A stretch of 64,000 nucleotides of DNA. Origin: Diphasiastrum complanatum. Its lineage: Eukaryota > Streptophyta > Lycopodiopsida > Lycopodiales > Lycopodiaceae. Below the pieces are notes generated by a model. It saw only the letters and a program-made list of their open reading frames with translations. It had not been told where the DNA came from and searched no databases. Numbering within the stretch: position 1 is the stretch's first letter; every line of letters begins with the position of its first letter. Of this stretch, positions 33,657 through 45,215 are shown in pieces. The translations under genes and the position numbers were made by a program. The DNA lies in NCBI GenBank assembly GCA_029204225.1, contig CM055109.1:45295592-45359591 (forward strand), in the 5' to 3' direction.

Positions 33657-34874
33657 GACAGAAAGAGAAGCACTGGTGCACGGTTTCTAGTTTATAGAAG
33701 CTTGTCAAGTTTAGTAGAGGGATTAGTAGCCTATGCATAGCATTAGACAGGGTAAAACTAGGTGAAAAATTGACAATTTTGAAGCCAGTTGAAAATTGAA
33801 ACCGGGTTTGGGGTTACGGTTTTCTACACATAACTGGTAATTTCTTCGCTGTTAGTGCACCGTTTTGGATGCCGTAAGGACAAGAAGGAAGCTAATTGTA
33901 TTGTCAACTAGCATGGAGAGATTCTGAGGTTTATGTCAGAGATTTGTCTCCAGACAGTTAACCTAGCAGATTTGCGGTAAAAGGTAAAAAAAGCCACTTT
34001 GTCAAGTTGAGCCAAAATCACCGTTTCTCCACGGAATTTCATGTTTGAATACTCTACAGATTAGGAGTCAGTAGGGCAACCCTGCTTTAGGCCTCAGATT
34101 GTGCTGAAATTGATCTAAAATTGCATTTGATTGAGCAACAGGCAGCTTGGGGAGATGCGGCCGTAGACAGGGAGGTCGCGGGTATGTTCGTGTGACGAAG
34201 GAAGGTAAAACCATTGTGTTTCGAAGTGGACAACACTTCTAAGAGTCTCCATTAGTGCAAAGAGTGCTCAAATCCATTGGATAGAGAAGTTTCAAGATCA
34301 ACGGCTTAGATTGTGCTACCCAGGAGAGATATCCACAGTTGGATGAAAATCAACCATTGGATAGACTCTGAAGGGTTGTTGAAGAGGGCCCTGAAGGAGT
34401 GAAGTGCATTTTGGCCTTCAACTTCCTTAAAAATTTAATACTGAAATGGGAGTTGGGTCCCTTCACAAGTGAAGAGTGAAGTTCCTTCAAGGTGAAGAAA
34501 TAGTTCAAAAACAAATAAAATCTCTATTTTTGGGTCCTTTGCCTATTTTGACCCAAACGAAAGGCTATAACCTCCAAACGAAGGGCACCCGGACTGTACT
34601 CGCAAGTACGGTACAACAAAACAGAGTGATTTCAGTGGAGAAAGTGTTCGGAGTGTGTCATAAGTGATTTCACCATTTCACTGGGCACGAAGTTGGGAGT
34701 TGACGACTGAGTGCATTTTGGAAGGTGACGCCGATTTGGCTTTCAAATTGGTGGAAAAGCGGTGAGTGGCCTGGTAAGGGAAAAAGTGCAGGTCATTATT
34801 TTCAACTTCTGACATCACTGCTGGCCTCGCCATACTGTTTTTAGCCTACAATAGAAGTTTCAAGCAGTTTTGCG
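33657..34874 (+). other. Copia K leader
   Basis: Non-coding. The last 390 bases match the leader of copia L (ctatttttgggtcctttgcc, ctataacctccaaacgaagg). The first 800 bases have no counterpart in the truncated copy L. Confidence 0.6.
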
Positions 34875-35942
34875 ATGGCAAACATGGGAGAGTCCATTTT
34901 GAGTGAAAGTAGCATTTTGGATGGGATTTCCAACTATGCAGTGTGGAAATTCAAAATGAAAAACATACTGATGGAGAAAGACGTGTGGGAAGTCATCACA
35001 GGTGATGAGAGAAGGCCCCCAAATCAAGCGGATGTCAAAGTGTTCGACAAAAAGATGAGGAAAGCTTTGACCTTCATTAACTTGTCAGTGAAGGATCACA
35101 TCATTACCCACATTTGTGATGTTGTTACACACCCAGACAGACATGGGATGTGCTAAAGGAGTACTTCGAGACGTCAAATCCGTCAAGAATCATATTTCTG
35201 AAGTCAAAGCTGAATAGTGCCCAAATGGAGCAAGGAGAGCACATTCAGACGTACATGACCAGAATCAAGACAATGAGGGATGAACTACATTCTATTGGTG
35301 AGCGCATACATGATGTGGAGCTGGTGCACAATGCATTGTGTGGCATTGCAGGACCCTATCAGATGTTTGTGAGCGGAATAGCATCAAGAGAAAGATTGCC
35401 AACCTTTGACGAGCTCACAGGAATCTTGATGTAGGAAGAGCAACAACGAGAAATGGTGAAAGCTAGCCATCAAAATACTGACGATCAGGCACTTGCGACA
35501 TGCCAAAAACAAGGCAAGGACAAGGGCAAGAAGAAGTCTAAGCAACAATTTGTCAAGTCTCAGGAGGAGGGATCTTCCAGTAAGACCAAGAAGAAAGGCA
35601 ACTGCTTCCATTGTGGGAAAAAGGGCCATTGGAAGAGTGAATGTCGCAAATTCCTGGCGGAACAAGGCAAGGGGAAACCAAAACAAGCAGGTAACCTTGT
35701 TGATGAGGGTGAGTTTAAAGACTCTAGCATCTTCATATCTGCATTGTCATCTAATCAAGATAATCAAGCATGGTATATTGACTCGGAAGCCACAAGACAC
35801 ATGACAGGTAACAAGAATTGGTTCAGTAGCATGAAAGTGTTGGATAATGAAATGTCCGTTTCACAAGCAAATGGCAAGGTGTGCAAGATCAAGGGGATAG
35901 GCACCATTTCAATCCAACTACCTAATGGCAAAAGCAGGATGA
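34875..35942 (+). pseudogene. Copia K gag and protease, broken
   Basis: The ATG at 34875 opens MANMGESILSESS and a copia Gag (YAVWKFKMKNILMEKD, KKMRKALTFINLSVKDHI). A frameshift near 35135 leads to EYFETSNPSRIIFLKSKLNS and YQMFVSGIASRERLPTF, a TAG at 35432, then a Lys-rich stretch and knuckle CFHCGKKGHWKSEC. In the protease the motif reads WYIDSEATRHM, so the catalytic Gly is Glu. Coding jumps near 35942 directly to the integrase tail, a deletion of about 0.85 kb relative to L. Confidence 0.9.
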
Positions 35943-38117
35943 CCTGAGGAAGCATTCACGAAGAAGAAGCCAAAGGTGAACCACTTGCGAATCTTTGGAT
36001 GTAAGGCCTTTGTGCACATTTCTAAGGAAGAGAGACGTAAACTTGATGTAAAAGCTATCAAGTGTATATTCCTAGGATACGATGATCGTGTGAAGGGCTA
36101 TAGATGATTTGATTCAGTGGAAAACAAAGTCCATATAAGCCGTGATGTTATCTTTGATGAATCCAAGACGTATGAAGATGAGGATGCTAAGAAGATAGAG
36201 ACATCCAGTGGGAAAGATGGTATAGTGAGGATACCACCTGATGATGATCCATTCATTGACCTTCCAAGTGATGAAAAAGAGATTACATCTCAAGATAGAG
36301 ATAGGTTGGAGAGGTAGGGACAAACCTTTTGGTGCAAGAAGGATTGAAATTGTAGGTGACAAATGCAAGGAGAAGGATGTACCGTGGGATACATTTTCAC
36401 CAGGAAGCCGATCACCTGACATAAAACTCCCTAAATGGTTTGAGAGATTGATGGAGAGCTGCGATATAGATGACTTTCCAGGATCATCTAACAAGGGAGA
36501 GCTACGAAGATCAACAAGAGAGAAGATACTACTTGAAAGGTATGAAGCAAATTATGCTCTGTTATCCAGCATTATTCAAAGCAAAGAACCTTCGACTTAT
36601 GGTGAAGCAAAGGATGATGACATTTGGATCAAGGCCATGGGAGATGAGATGGAGTCAATTGCTAAGCATAGCACATGGGACTTAGTAGACCCACCAGTTG
36701 GCAAGAAACCCATTGGTTGCAAATGGGTATACAGAACTAAGTACTATGCAGATGGAAGCATAGCAAAGCACAAAGCAAGATTGGTAATCAAAGGGTACGC
36801 ACAAAATAAAGGCATTGACTATGAGGAGACCTTTGCGCCGGTGTGTAAGTGGAATACTCTACGTCTACTTATTGCTTTAGCTTCACATTTTGGTTGGCCT
36901 TTGCATCAGATGGATGTGAAATCTGCTTTTCTAAATGGTGAGTTAGAAGAAGAAGTGTTCATGGATCAACCTGAAGGCTTTGTAACAAAAGGATAGGAAA
37001 ATAAAGTATGTCGCTTGAAGAAAGCGCTTTATGGTTTTAAACAAGCACCACGTGCATGATATAGCAGGATTGATGCCTACTTTCGTTCAAAGGAGATGGT
37101 GAGAACACATTCTGATCCAAATCTATATGTCTTATGCTTTGATGGTATGGTTGCTTTGATTGCTCTTTATGTTGATGACTTGATTATTACGAGAAATAAT
37201 CAAGAGATGATAGACATGATCAAGAAAGACATCATGGAACAATTTGAGATGACGGATCTCAGCCTGATGCATTACTGCCTTGGAGTAGAAGTGTGGCAAA
37301 AAGGACATGAAGTGGGTTTAACACAGGTGAAGTATGTCAAAGAGTTACTACACAGGTTTAGGTTGCAGGATTGCAAACCAGTAAACACTCCTATTGAACC
37401 AGGTAAAAAGCATTCTAAGCTTGATGAGTCACAGTCATTTGATGCTACGCTGTATAGACAGTTAGTAGGGAGCTTGATTTACCTCACCACGACTAGACCA
37501 GATATATGCTATGCTGTTGTCATTGTAAGTTAGTTTATGGCAACATCTACAGAAACGCATTGGAAGGCAGCTAAATGCATTTTGCGTTATGTGAAAGGCA
37601 CTTCAGATTATGGCTTGATTTATAGGAAGCATGATGGTTTACCTGAGTTGTGTGGCTATGTGGATGCGGATTGGGGAGGTGACTATGATGATCGTAGATC
37701 CACCATAGGGTATGTATTCCAGGTTTGTGGTAGTTGCTTTTCTTGGTCTAGTAAAAAACAAAATACAATTGCCCTATCCACCATAGAAGCAGAGTATAAG
37801 GCATTGTGTAGTGCAGCACAGGAAGCTATATGGTTGAGACAAATCTTGGAAGAAGTTGGCTTGAAGCAGAAAAATCCCACGACATTACATAGCGACAGTC
37901 AGAGTGGCATTCAGCTAGCAAAGAATCTAGTGTTCCATGCGAGAACGAAACACATTGAGATTCAGTATCACTTTATACGTGAGAGGGTGCTGAGTCGTGA
38001 AATTCATGTTGTTCATTTTAGCACCTAAGAACAACTAGCTGATATTTTCACTAAGCCACTTGTTGGAGAAAAGTTTGATAAGTTTAGATCAAAGCTTTCT
38101 GTACTTAAAGTTTATTG
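35943..38117 (+). pseudogene. Copia K integrase tail, reverse transcriptase and RNase H, broken
   Basis: It starts with the integrase C-terminus (HISRDVIFDESK at about 36130). RT is at 36600-37530: KKPIGCKWVYRTKY, YAQNKGIDYEETFAP, QMDVKSAFLNGELEEE, a stop at 36994, LYVDDLIITRNNQ with intact YVDD, and QLVGSLIYLTTTRPDI. A stop at 37531 is followed by RNase H (YVDADWGGDYDDRRST, SWSSKKQNTIALSTIE, TKHIEIQYHFI) and a stop at 38026, then LADIFTKPLVGEK. Homology to L is close throughout. Confidence 0.92.
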
Positions 38118-38172
38118 ACTTTAAAGCTATGTATATGACTGTATAAAAAGTAGACTCTACTTTAAGGGAGAG

Positions 38173-38446
38173 AGTTAGAATTAAAGTAGAATCACTGTGC
38201 TACTGTACTGTGGGTCCTATCAGTCGATAAGGATCAATTGGCCTTGCCACGAGGCAAGTCGATGGGACATGCATCCCGCCAACGGCAACTTGGATCATGC
38301 ATGGGTTGCCTGAGTGAACAACTATATGTACAATGTAATTTCATTTTGAGAAATACAGTTGCTATGTGAGCTTACAGTGGAGAGTGTTTTCTGTTTGTGT
38401 TACTGCGTAGCGTGATTTGTGTTCCTGTGCAAAGCAGATTCTAAGT
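38173..38446 (+). repeat. 3' LTR of copia K
   Basis: It follows the polypurine tract TTTAAGGGAGAG. It starts AGTTAGAATT and ends GATTCTAAGT, then the target duplication. The hairpins have decayed here (ccttgcc, acatgcatccc). It is 274 bp, with a TATA-like ctatatg near 38325. Confidence 0.85.
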
Positions 38447-38735
38447 GTTTGGACTTTGTAATGCACCAAGTTCGTTCCAAACATAAATTCCTTGAAATCT
38501 ACTTGGATGATTTGGGAGTCCATAGTTTTGATACAGACCACCTGGATCGATTGGAGAAAGTATTTGAAAGATGTTGCAAATATCAAATTTCTCTAAATCC
38601 AGAAAAATGCCAGATATGGGTTTCCCACGGAGTTGTGCTTGGGCATGTGATATCAAGACATGGTATTGACACAAATTATTCTAAAATCAAGATTATTGTG
38701 GAATTGCCCAGGTTTGACTCACAAAGTATCATGTA
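38447..38735 (+). pseudogene. Gypsy B reverse transcriptase, C-half after copia K
   Basis: Continues the RT reading from 33510: FLEIYLDDLGVHS contains the catalytic pair as YLDD, then LEKVFERCCKYQISLNPEKC, VVLGHVISRHGI and KIIVELPR, the end of the RT thumb. The frame closes near 38735, where sequence linked to copia M begins. RNase H and integrase are absent. Confidence 0.88.
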
Positions 38736-38771
38736 AACACAATACTCATATAGAGAGTCTACCACACTCTT

Positions 38772-39464
38772 GAACAATCATTAATTGAAGGTAAGTGTAC
38801 TTTATGGTTTCACACGTGTGAAACACTGTCTGAGTACGGACTCCAACCTGAAAATCAAGTACACATTGATAGAACCTCAAAACAATCAAAACAAATGTAG
38901 ACAAATGGAGAGAATCACTCAAAATTGCTTCCAAAACCAAGATTGGTGTCTCACATTGATTACGGCCAAATGTGGCTCTATATATATAATAAGTGGGAGA
39001 TCGTGGTACTGATCATCCCTATGATCCCACATGTGTGAAGGTGCTTTGTCATATGATGATTCATCATGCAAAACTGACACTTGGACAAAACCTTCTATTT
39101 TGAGCACTTTTGGTCCATTTTCCTTCTATATGGAGATCTACTTGGAAATCTTCTAGAAGTCAAAATTTGCCTACTTTAGCTTATTCCACACATGTGAGCT
39201 GTCCTCTACACATGGGATATGACACCTAACCAAAGGATGTGGCTCATGCAATCAATAGATTAATGCCATGTGTCATATGTCCAGAAAACTAGTTTTTGGC
39301 CTTTTTAGCACTAGAACTTGAATTAAATCATATGTACAACCTATATGATTATGGTACATGACAAGTACACTATTTTCACACGTGGAAACAGGCTCCACAC
39401 ATGTGTGTTTATCTATATACAAGATTTTTGGCCTCTACCAAGCTTATTTTTTGCATTTTTCACA
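38772..39464 (-). repeat. 3' LTR of copia M, truncated, rich in CACATGTG palindromes
   Basis: In minus orientation it begins TGTGAAAAATGC at 39464, preceded by a TTTTTTAGGAG purine tract. It matches 46910-47590 closely and ends at 38772, lacking U5. It carries six copies of a CACACRTGTG-type palindrome, including the perfect 18-bp GTTTCACACGTGTGAAAC at 38807-38824. A TATA-like run tatatatata lies near 38980. Confidence 0.85.
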
Positions 39465-39906
39465 CTCCTAAAAAATCTAGCTTAGTAAATCTAGCTTGAT
39501 GTAAAACATGATGATCTTGAACTTGACTCCATGGGCTGAATTGGTCTTAGCTGGTTCCAAAGGTGTGAAGACCAGCCAATGAGCTTGATATGAAATCACC
39601 ATATCCATGATAGTGCTTCTTTGATGTTGACATCTTTGATGAACTTGAGAGCTTTGCACCATCCTAGCATCTTCGAAATTGATTCCTTCCAAATTTCATG
39701 TAGATGCTTGACTTTGAGGCTTGCTCCTTCTTCATGTGCATGATCCTCCATGAGAAAATAAAGATTTCTTCTTGACTTATTAGGATCACAAAGATCTAAC
39801 ATCATGTTACCACGATCTAGACAATTAGACTCATCCAAATTGGCAAGACTATGCATGCTATAATAACAAAGTGTTTGCATTATATCTTCATGCTTGTTTA
39901 CCATGC
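39465..39906 (-). mobile_element. Internal 3' part of copia M
   Basis: A minus-strand open frame at 39904-39596 (DPNKSRRNLYFLMEDHAHEE and on) has no family signature that I recognise. It lies between the polypurine tract and the copia L junction at about 39907. It could be an unusual 3' ORF of copia M or degraded gag. Confidence 0.4.
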
Positions 39907-40292
39907 TAATCTCAGAAACAGTTCAAAAGCCAGAAAAGTCCCTATTTTTGGGTCCTTTGCCCGTTTTGACCTAAACAAAAGGCTATAACCTCCAAACGAA
40001 GGGCACCCGGATTGTACTTGCAAGTACGGTATATCAAAACAGAGCGGTTGCAGCGGAGAAAGTGTTCGGAGTACGCCAGAAGTAGTTTTACCATTCCACT
40101 GGGCACGTTGTTGGGAATTGACGACTGAGTGCATTTCGGAAGGCGATGCCGATTTGGCTTTCAAATTGGTGGAAAAGCGACGAGTGGCCTGGTAAGAAAA
40201 AAAGTGCAGGTCATTATTTTGAACTTCTGACATCACTGTTGGCCTCGACATACTGTTCTTAGCCTAAGGCAGAAGTTTCAAGCAGTTTTGCG

Positions 40293-43200
40293 ATGGCAAA
40301 CATGGGAGAGTCCATTTTGAGTGAAAGTAACAAATTGGACGGGATTTCCAAATATGCAGTGTGGAAATTCAAAATGAAAAACATACTGATGGAGAAAGAT
40401 GTGTGGGAAGTCGTCACAGGTGATGAGAGAAGGCCGCCAAATGAAGCAGACATCAAAGTGTTCGACAAAAAGATGAGGAAAGCTTTGACCTTCATTAATT
40501 TGTTAGTGAAGGATCACATCATTACCCACATTTGTGATGCTATTACACCCAGATAGGCATGGGATGTGCTAAAGGAGCAGTTCGAGACGTCAAATCCGTC
40601 AAGAATCATGTTTCTGAAGTCAAAGTTGAATAGTGCCCGCATGGAGCAAGGAGAGCACATTCAGACGTACATGACCAGAATCAAGACAATGAGAGATGAA
40701 CTGCATTCTATTGGAGAGCACATACGTGATGTGGAGCTAGTGCATAATGCATTATGCGGCATTGCGAAACCCTATCAGATGTTTGTGAGTGGAATATCAT
40801 CAAGAGAAAGATTGCCAACCTTTGACGAGCTCACAGGAATCTTGATGCAGGAAGAGCAACGACGAGAAATGGTGAAAGCTAGACGTCAAAATACTGATGA
40901 TCAGGCACTTGCGACACGTCAAAAACAAGGCAAGGGCAAGGGCAAGAAGAAGACTAAGCAGCAATTTGCCAAGTCTCAGGAGGATGAGGGATCTTCCAGC
41001 AAAACTAAGAAGAAAGACAAGTGTTGTGGTAAAAAGGGCCACTGGAAGAGTGAACGTCGCAAATTCCTGGCGGAACAAGGCAAGGGGAAACCAAAACAAG
41101 CAGGTAACCTTGTCGATGAAGGTGAGATTGAAGACTCTAGCATTTTCATATCTGCATTGTCATCTAATCAAGATGATCAAGCATGGTATATTGACTCAGG
41201 AGCCACAAGACACATGACAGGTAACAAGAACTGGTTCAGTAGTTTGAAGGCGTTGGATAATGGGACATCTGTTTCACAAGCAAATGGTGAAGTGTGCATG
41301 ATCAAGGGGATAGGCACAGTTTCAAATTTACGTACCAGGTTTAAAGAAAAATCTACTTTCTGTTGGAGTCATTACTGATCAAAAGTTGAAAGTAGAATTC
41401 GCCCATGATCGTTGCTTTGTGAAGGATGTGAACCAAAAGTTCAAAGTTATTGCGAATGGAGTAAGAGAGCCCAATACAAAATTGTACAGGTTGAATGCTA
41501 CAATCAAGGGGCAACATGGACTTGTATCATCCGTTCCTTCGCAAACTAAGTTGTGGTACAAGAGGCTTGGTCACTTGAACTTGGGAAGCCTCAGTTTGAT
41601 GAGAAAATTGGAGATGGTAACAGGACTGCCTACCATAGAAGATCACTTGAAATTGATGCGTGAATCTTGTATATATGGGAAGCAGCATCGAGAGAAGTTC
41701 AATAAAGGGGTGTTGCAAGAGCAAAGAACATCCTGGATTTAATCCACACAGATTTATGCGGGCCCATGAGGACCATGTCCTTAGGAAAAGCCTTCTATTT
41801 CATGACCTTTATTGATGATATGTCACATAAGATGTGGATCTACTTCTTGAAGAAGAAATCAGATGCTTTTGATAACTTCAAGAACTTGAAAAACTTGGTC
41901 AAAAATCAGACAGGTAAGAAGATCAAAGTCCTAAGATCAGATAGTAGACGTGAGTATAAGTCTAATGACTTCAATGATCTTTGTGATCAATGTGGGATTA
42001 AAAGACAATTTACGCAAGCTCATACTCCTGCTCTCAATGGTGTAGCTGAGCGCAAAAATCGTACGATTGTGGAAAGTGCCAGATCTATGCTAGCTGAGAT
42101 GAAATTACCAAAAGATTTTTGGTCAGAGGCATGTAGCACGACAGTCTATCTTCAAAATAGAAGTCCTACCATTGCCATACCAAAAATAACACCTGAGGAA
42201 GCATTCACAAAGAAGAAGCCAAAGGTGAACCACTTGCGAATCTTTGGATGTAAGGCCTTTGTACATATTCCTAAGGAAGAAAGACGTAAACTTGATGTAA
42301 AAGCTATCAAGTGCATATTCCTAGGATATGATGATCGCGTGAAGGGCTATAGATGTTTTGATCCAGTCAAAAACAAAATCCATATAAGCCGAGATGTTAT
42401 CTTTGATGAATCCAAGATGTATGAAGACGAAGATGCTGAGAAGATAGACACATCCAGTAGGAAAAATGGTATAGTGAGGATACCACCTGATGATGATCCA
42501 TTCATTGACCTTCCGAGTGATGAACATGAGGATACATCTCAAGATACTGCTACTCAACCTCAAGAAACAGGTCGGAGAGGTAGGGACAAACCTTTTGGTG
42601 CAAGAAGGATTGAAATTGCAGGTGACAAACGCAAGGAGAAGGATGTACCGTGGGATACATTTTCACCAAGAAGCCAATCACCTGACATAAAGCTCCCTAA
42701 ATGGTTTGAGAGATTGATGGAGAGCCGCAATATAGATGACTTTCCAGGATCATCTAACCAGGGAGAGCTACGAAGATCAACAAGAGAGAAGATACTACTT
42801 GAAAGGTATGAAGCAAATTATGCTCTGTTATCCAGCATTATTCAAAGCAAAGAACCTTCGACTTATGGTGAAGCGAAGGATGATGACATTTGGATCAAGG
42901 CCATGGGAGAGGAGATGGAGTCAATTGCTAAGCATAGCACATGGGACTTAGTAGAACCACCAGTTGGCAAGAAACCCATTGGTTGCAAATGGGTATACAG
43001 AACTAAGTACCATGCAGATGGAAGCATAGCAAAGCACAAAGCAAGATTGGTAATCAAAGGGTACGCACAAAATAAAGGCATTGACTATGAGGAGACCTTT
43101 GCGTCGGTGTGTAAGTGGAATACTCTACGTCTGCTTATTGCTTTAGCTTCACATTTTGGTTGGCCTTTGCATCAGATGGATGTGAAATCTGCTTTTCTAA

Positions 43201-44384
43201 ATGGTGAGTTAAAAGAAGAAGTGTTCATGGATCAACCTGAAGGCTTTGTAACGAAAGGACAGGAAAATAAAGTATGTCGCTTGAAGAAAGCGCTTTATGG
43301 TCTTAAACAAGCACCACGTGCATGGTATAGCAGGATTGATGCCTACTTTCATTCAAAGGGGATGGTGAGAACACATTCTGATCCAAATCTATATGTCTTA
43401 TGCTTTGATGGTATGGTTGCTTTGATTGCTCTTTATGTTGATGACTTGATTATTACGGGAAATAATCAAGAGATGATAGACATGATCAAGAAAGACCTCA
43501 TGAAACAATTTGAGATGACGGATCTCAGCCTGATGCATTACTGCCTTGGAGTAGAAGTGTGGCAAAAAGGACATGAAGTGGGTTTAACACAGGTGAAGTA
43601 TGTCAAAGAGTTACTACACAGGTTTAGGTTGCAGGATTGCAAACCAGTAAACACTCCTATTGAACCAGGTAAAAAGCTTTCTAAGCTTGATGAATCACAG
43701 TCATTTGATGCTATGCTATATAGACAATTAGTAGGGAGCTTGATTTACCTTGCCACAACTAGACCAGATATATGTTATGCTGTTGGCATTGTAAGTCAGT
43801 TTATGGCAGCACCTATAGAAACGCATTGAAAAGTAGCTAAACGCATTTTGCGTTATGTGAAAGGCACTTCAGAGTATGGGTTGATTTACAGGAAGCATGA
43901 TGGTTTACCTGAGCTATGTGGCTATGTGGATGCGGACTGGGGAGGTGACTACGATGATCATAGATCCACCACGGGATATATATTCCAGTTTTGTGGTAAT
44001 TGCTTTTCCTGGTCTAGTAAGAAGCAAAGTACAATTGCTCTTTCCACCATAGAAACAGAGTATAAGGCAATGTGTAGTGCTGCACAAGAAGCTATATGGT
44101 TGAGACAAATCTTGGAAGAAATTGGCATGAAGCAGAAAAATCCTACGACTTTACATAGCGACAGTCAAAGTGGCATTCAACTAGCAAAGAATCCAGTGTT
44201 CCATGCGAGAACTAAACACATTGAGATTCAATATTATTTCATACGTAAGAGGCTGCTGAGTCGTGAAATTCATGTTGTTCATTGTAGCACAGAAAAACAA
44301 CTAGCTAATATTTTCACTAAGCCACTTACTGGAGAAAAGTTTGATAAGTTTAGATCAAAACTTTCTGTATTTAAAGTTTGTTGA
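40293..44384 (+). pseudogene. Copia L gag-pol, nearly complete but broken
   Basis: The ATG at 40293 opens the same Gag as K. A TAG at 40554 splits it. The knuckle CCGKKGHWKSER lost its first Cys-X-X. The protease keeps WYIDSGATRHM. A small deletion shifts the frame near 41330; GAG-pre-integrase (WYKRLGHLNLGSLS) follows at 41386-41742, then the main frame 41766-43829. That frame holds the integrase core (FIDDMSHKMWIYFLKKK, VLRSDSRREY, GVAERKNRTIVESARS with the catalytic Glu) and RT with DVKSAFLNGEL, YGLKQAPRAWYSR and YVDDLIITGNNQ. A TGG-to-TGA change at 43827 separates RNase H (DADWGGDYDDHRST, LSTIETEY, TKHIEIQYYF, IFTKPL). There are few lesions, so the copy is younger than G or O but dead. 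Confidence 0.93.
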
Positions 44385-44437
44385 CTTTAAAGCTATGTAT
44401 ATGACTGTATAAAAAGTGACTCTACTTTAAGGGAGAG

Positions 44438-44716
44438 AGTTAGAATTAAAGTTAGAATCACTGTGTTACTGTACTGTGGGTTCCTATCAGTGGATACGGA
44501 TCAGTTGGCCTCGCCACGAGGCAAGTCGATGGGACACGCGTCCCGCCAACGGCAACCTGGGTCATGCATGGGTTGCCTGAGTGAACAACTATATATGTAC
44601 AGTGTAATTTTATTTTGAGAAATACAGTTGCTATGTGAGCTTGCTGAGGAGAGTGATTTTCTGTCTGTGTTACTGTGTAGCATGATCTGCGTTCCTGTGC
44701 AAAGCAAATTCTAAGT
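44438..44716 (+). repeat. 3' LTR of copia L, three perfect hairpins
   Basis: Preceded by the polypurine tract TTTAAGGGAGAG. It starts AGTTAGAATT and ends AATTCTAAGT (279 bp). Hairpins are intact: 44508-44522 (GCCTCG stem), 44531-44544 (GGGAC stem) and 44551-44577 (GGCAACC stem). All lie upstream of the TATA-like ctatatatg near 44590, so in U3. Confidence 0.87.
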
Positions 44717-45215
44717 TGAACTTGTCCAAAGTTCCAAGCAAAATACTTTCCAAGGACATAAAATAAATCCAAGTTACTTTCATAAAAGTGACATCTATCT
44801 TTGCATCTTGAACCAAACAATGCACTTCCAGATGAAAAATTTCAAAAGATTCAACATGTGTTGTGATGGAATCTTGAAGACAAATCTTGCAAGTCATTGT
44901 GAGACTCCGAGCCTCATTCACCTTTCCACAAAGGAAACACCTTTCCTTGGACTTGTCCGTCTTGTATTTGCATTTTGAACTTGAAGCCCCATCCTTCACC
45001 TTGGCCTTGCTTTGGTTCTCCTTGGATGGATTGGTCTTCTTTTTGTAGCATCTTGAGAAAATATATCCTCCCTTGCCACAAAGGTTGCACTTAGGATCCT
45101 TTCTTTCCTTCAATAGGATGCCACCTATTGATGCCATGTGAATAAAGACCTGTGATATGATTCTACAAATGTAATTTGTGACTTTCAAGAGACTAAATTT
45201 GAACATATTCAACAA
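44717..45215 (-). pseudogene. Copia M gag-like fragment with zinc knuckle
   Basis: The minus-strand frame from 45215 has a knuckle CNLCGKGGYIFSRC, in which the zinc-binding His is Tyr (one transition). A Lys-rich linker (NQSKAKVKDGASSSK) follows, then a second partial knuckle starting CFLCGKVNEARS. The frame runs into the copia L junction at 44716. No protease or polymerase of M is in the window; it was either deleted when L arrived or never present. Confidence 0.6.

Larger units (their letters stand above)
33506..38451 (+). mobile_element. Copia K inserted in gypsy B reverse transcriptase
   Basis: The body is 33511-38446 with the target duplication gtttg at 33506-33510 and 38447-38451. Removing it restores the gypsy RT reading across SFGLCNAP. 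The 5' LTR is truncated, the integrase core is deleted and gag-pol has several stops, so K is dead. It is a sister of copia L (39907-44716). Confidence 0.9.
39907..44716 (+). mobile_element. Copia L, nested in copia M, lacking its 5' LTR
   Basis: Leader similarity to K starts near 39907 and the 3' LTR ends at 44716, after which copia M coding (minus) resumes. No 5' LTR or PBS is present, so the 5' end was lost by truncation or deletion. Its gag-pol is the more complete of the K/L pair. Confidence 0.88.

Noticed and set aside
33506-38451. Copia K considered as a complete, active element because of its clean target duplication
   Set aside because: The 5' LTR is truncated, the integrase core deleted, the protease motif mutated and several stops are present.
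38807-38824. 18-bp palindrome considered as an operator
   Set aside because: It recurs within an LTR as a G-box type element; there is no prokaryotic regulator context.
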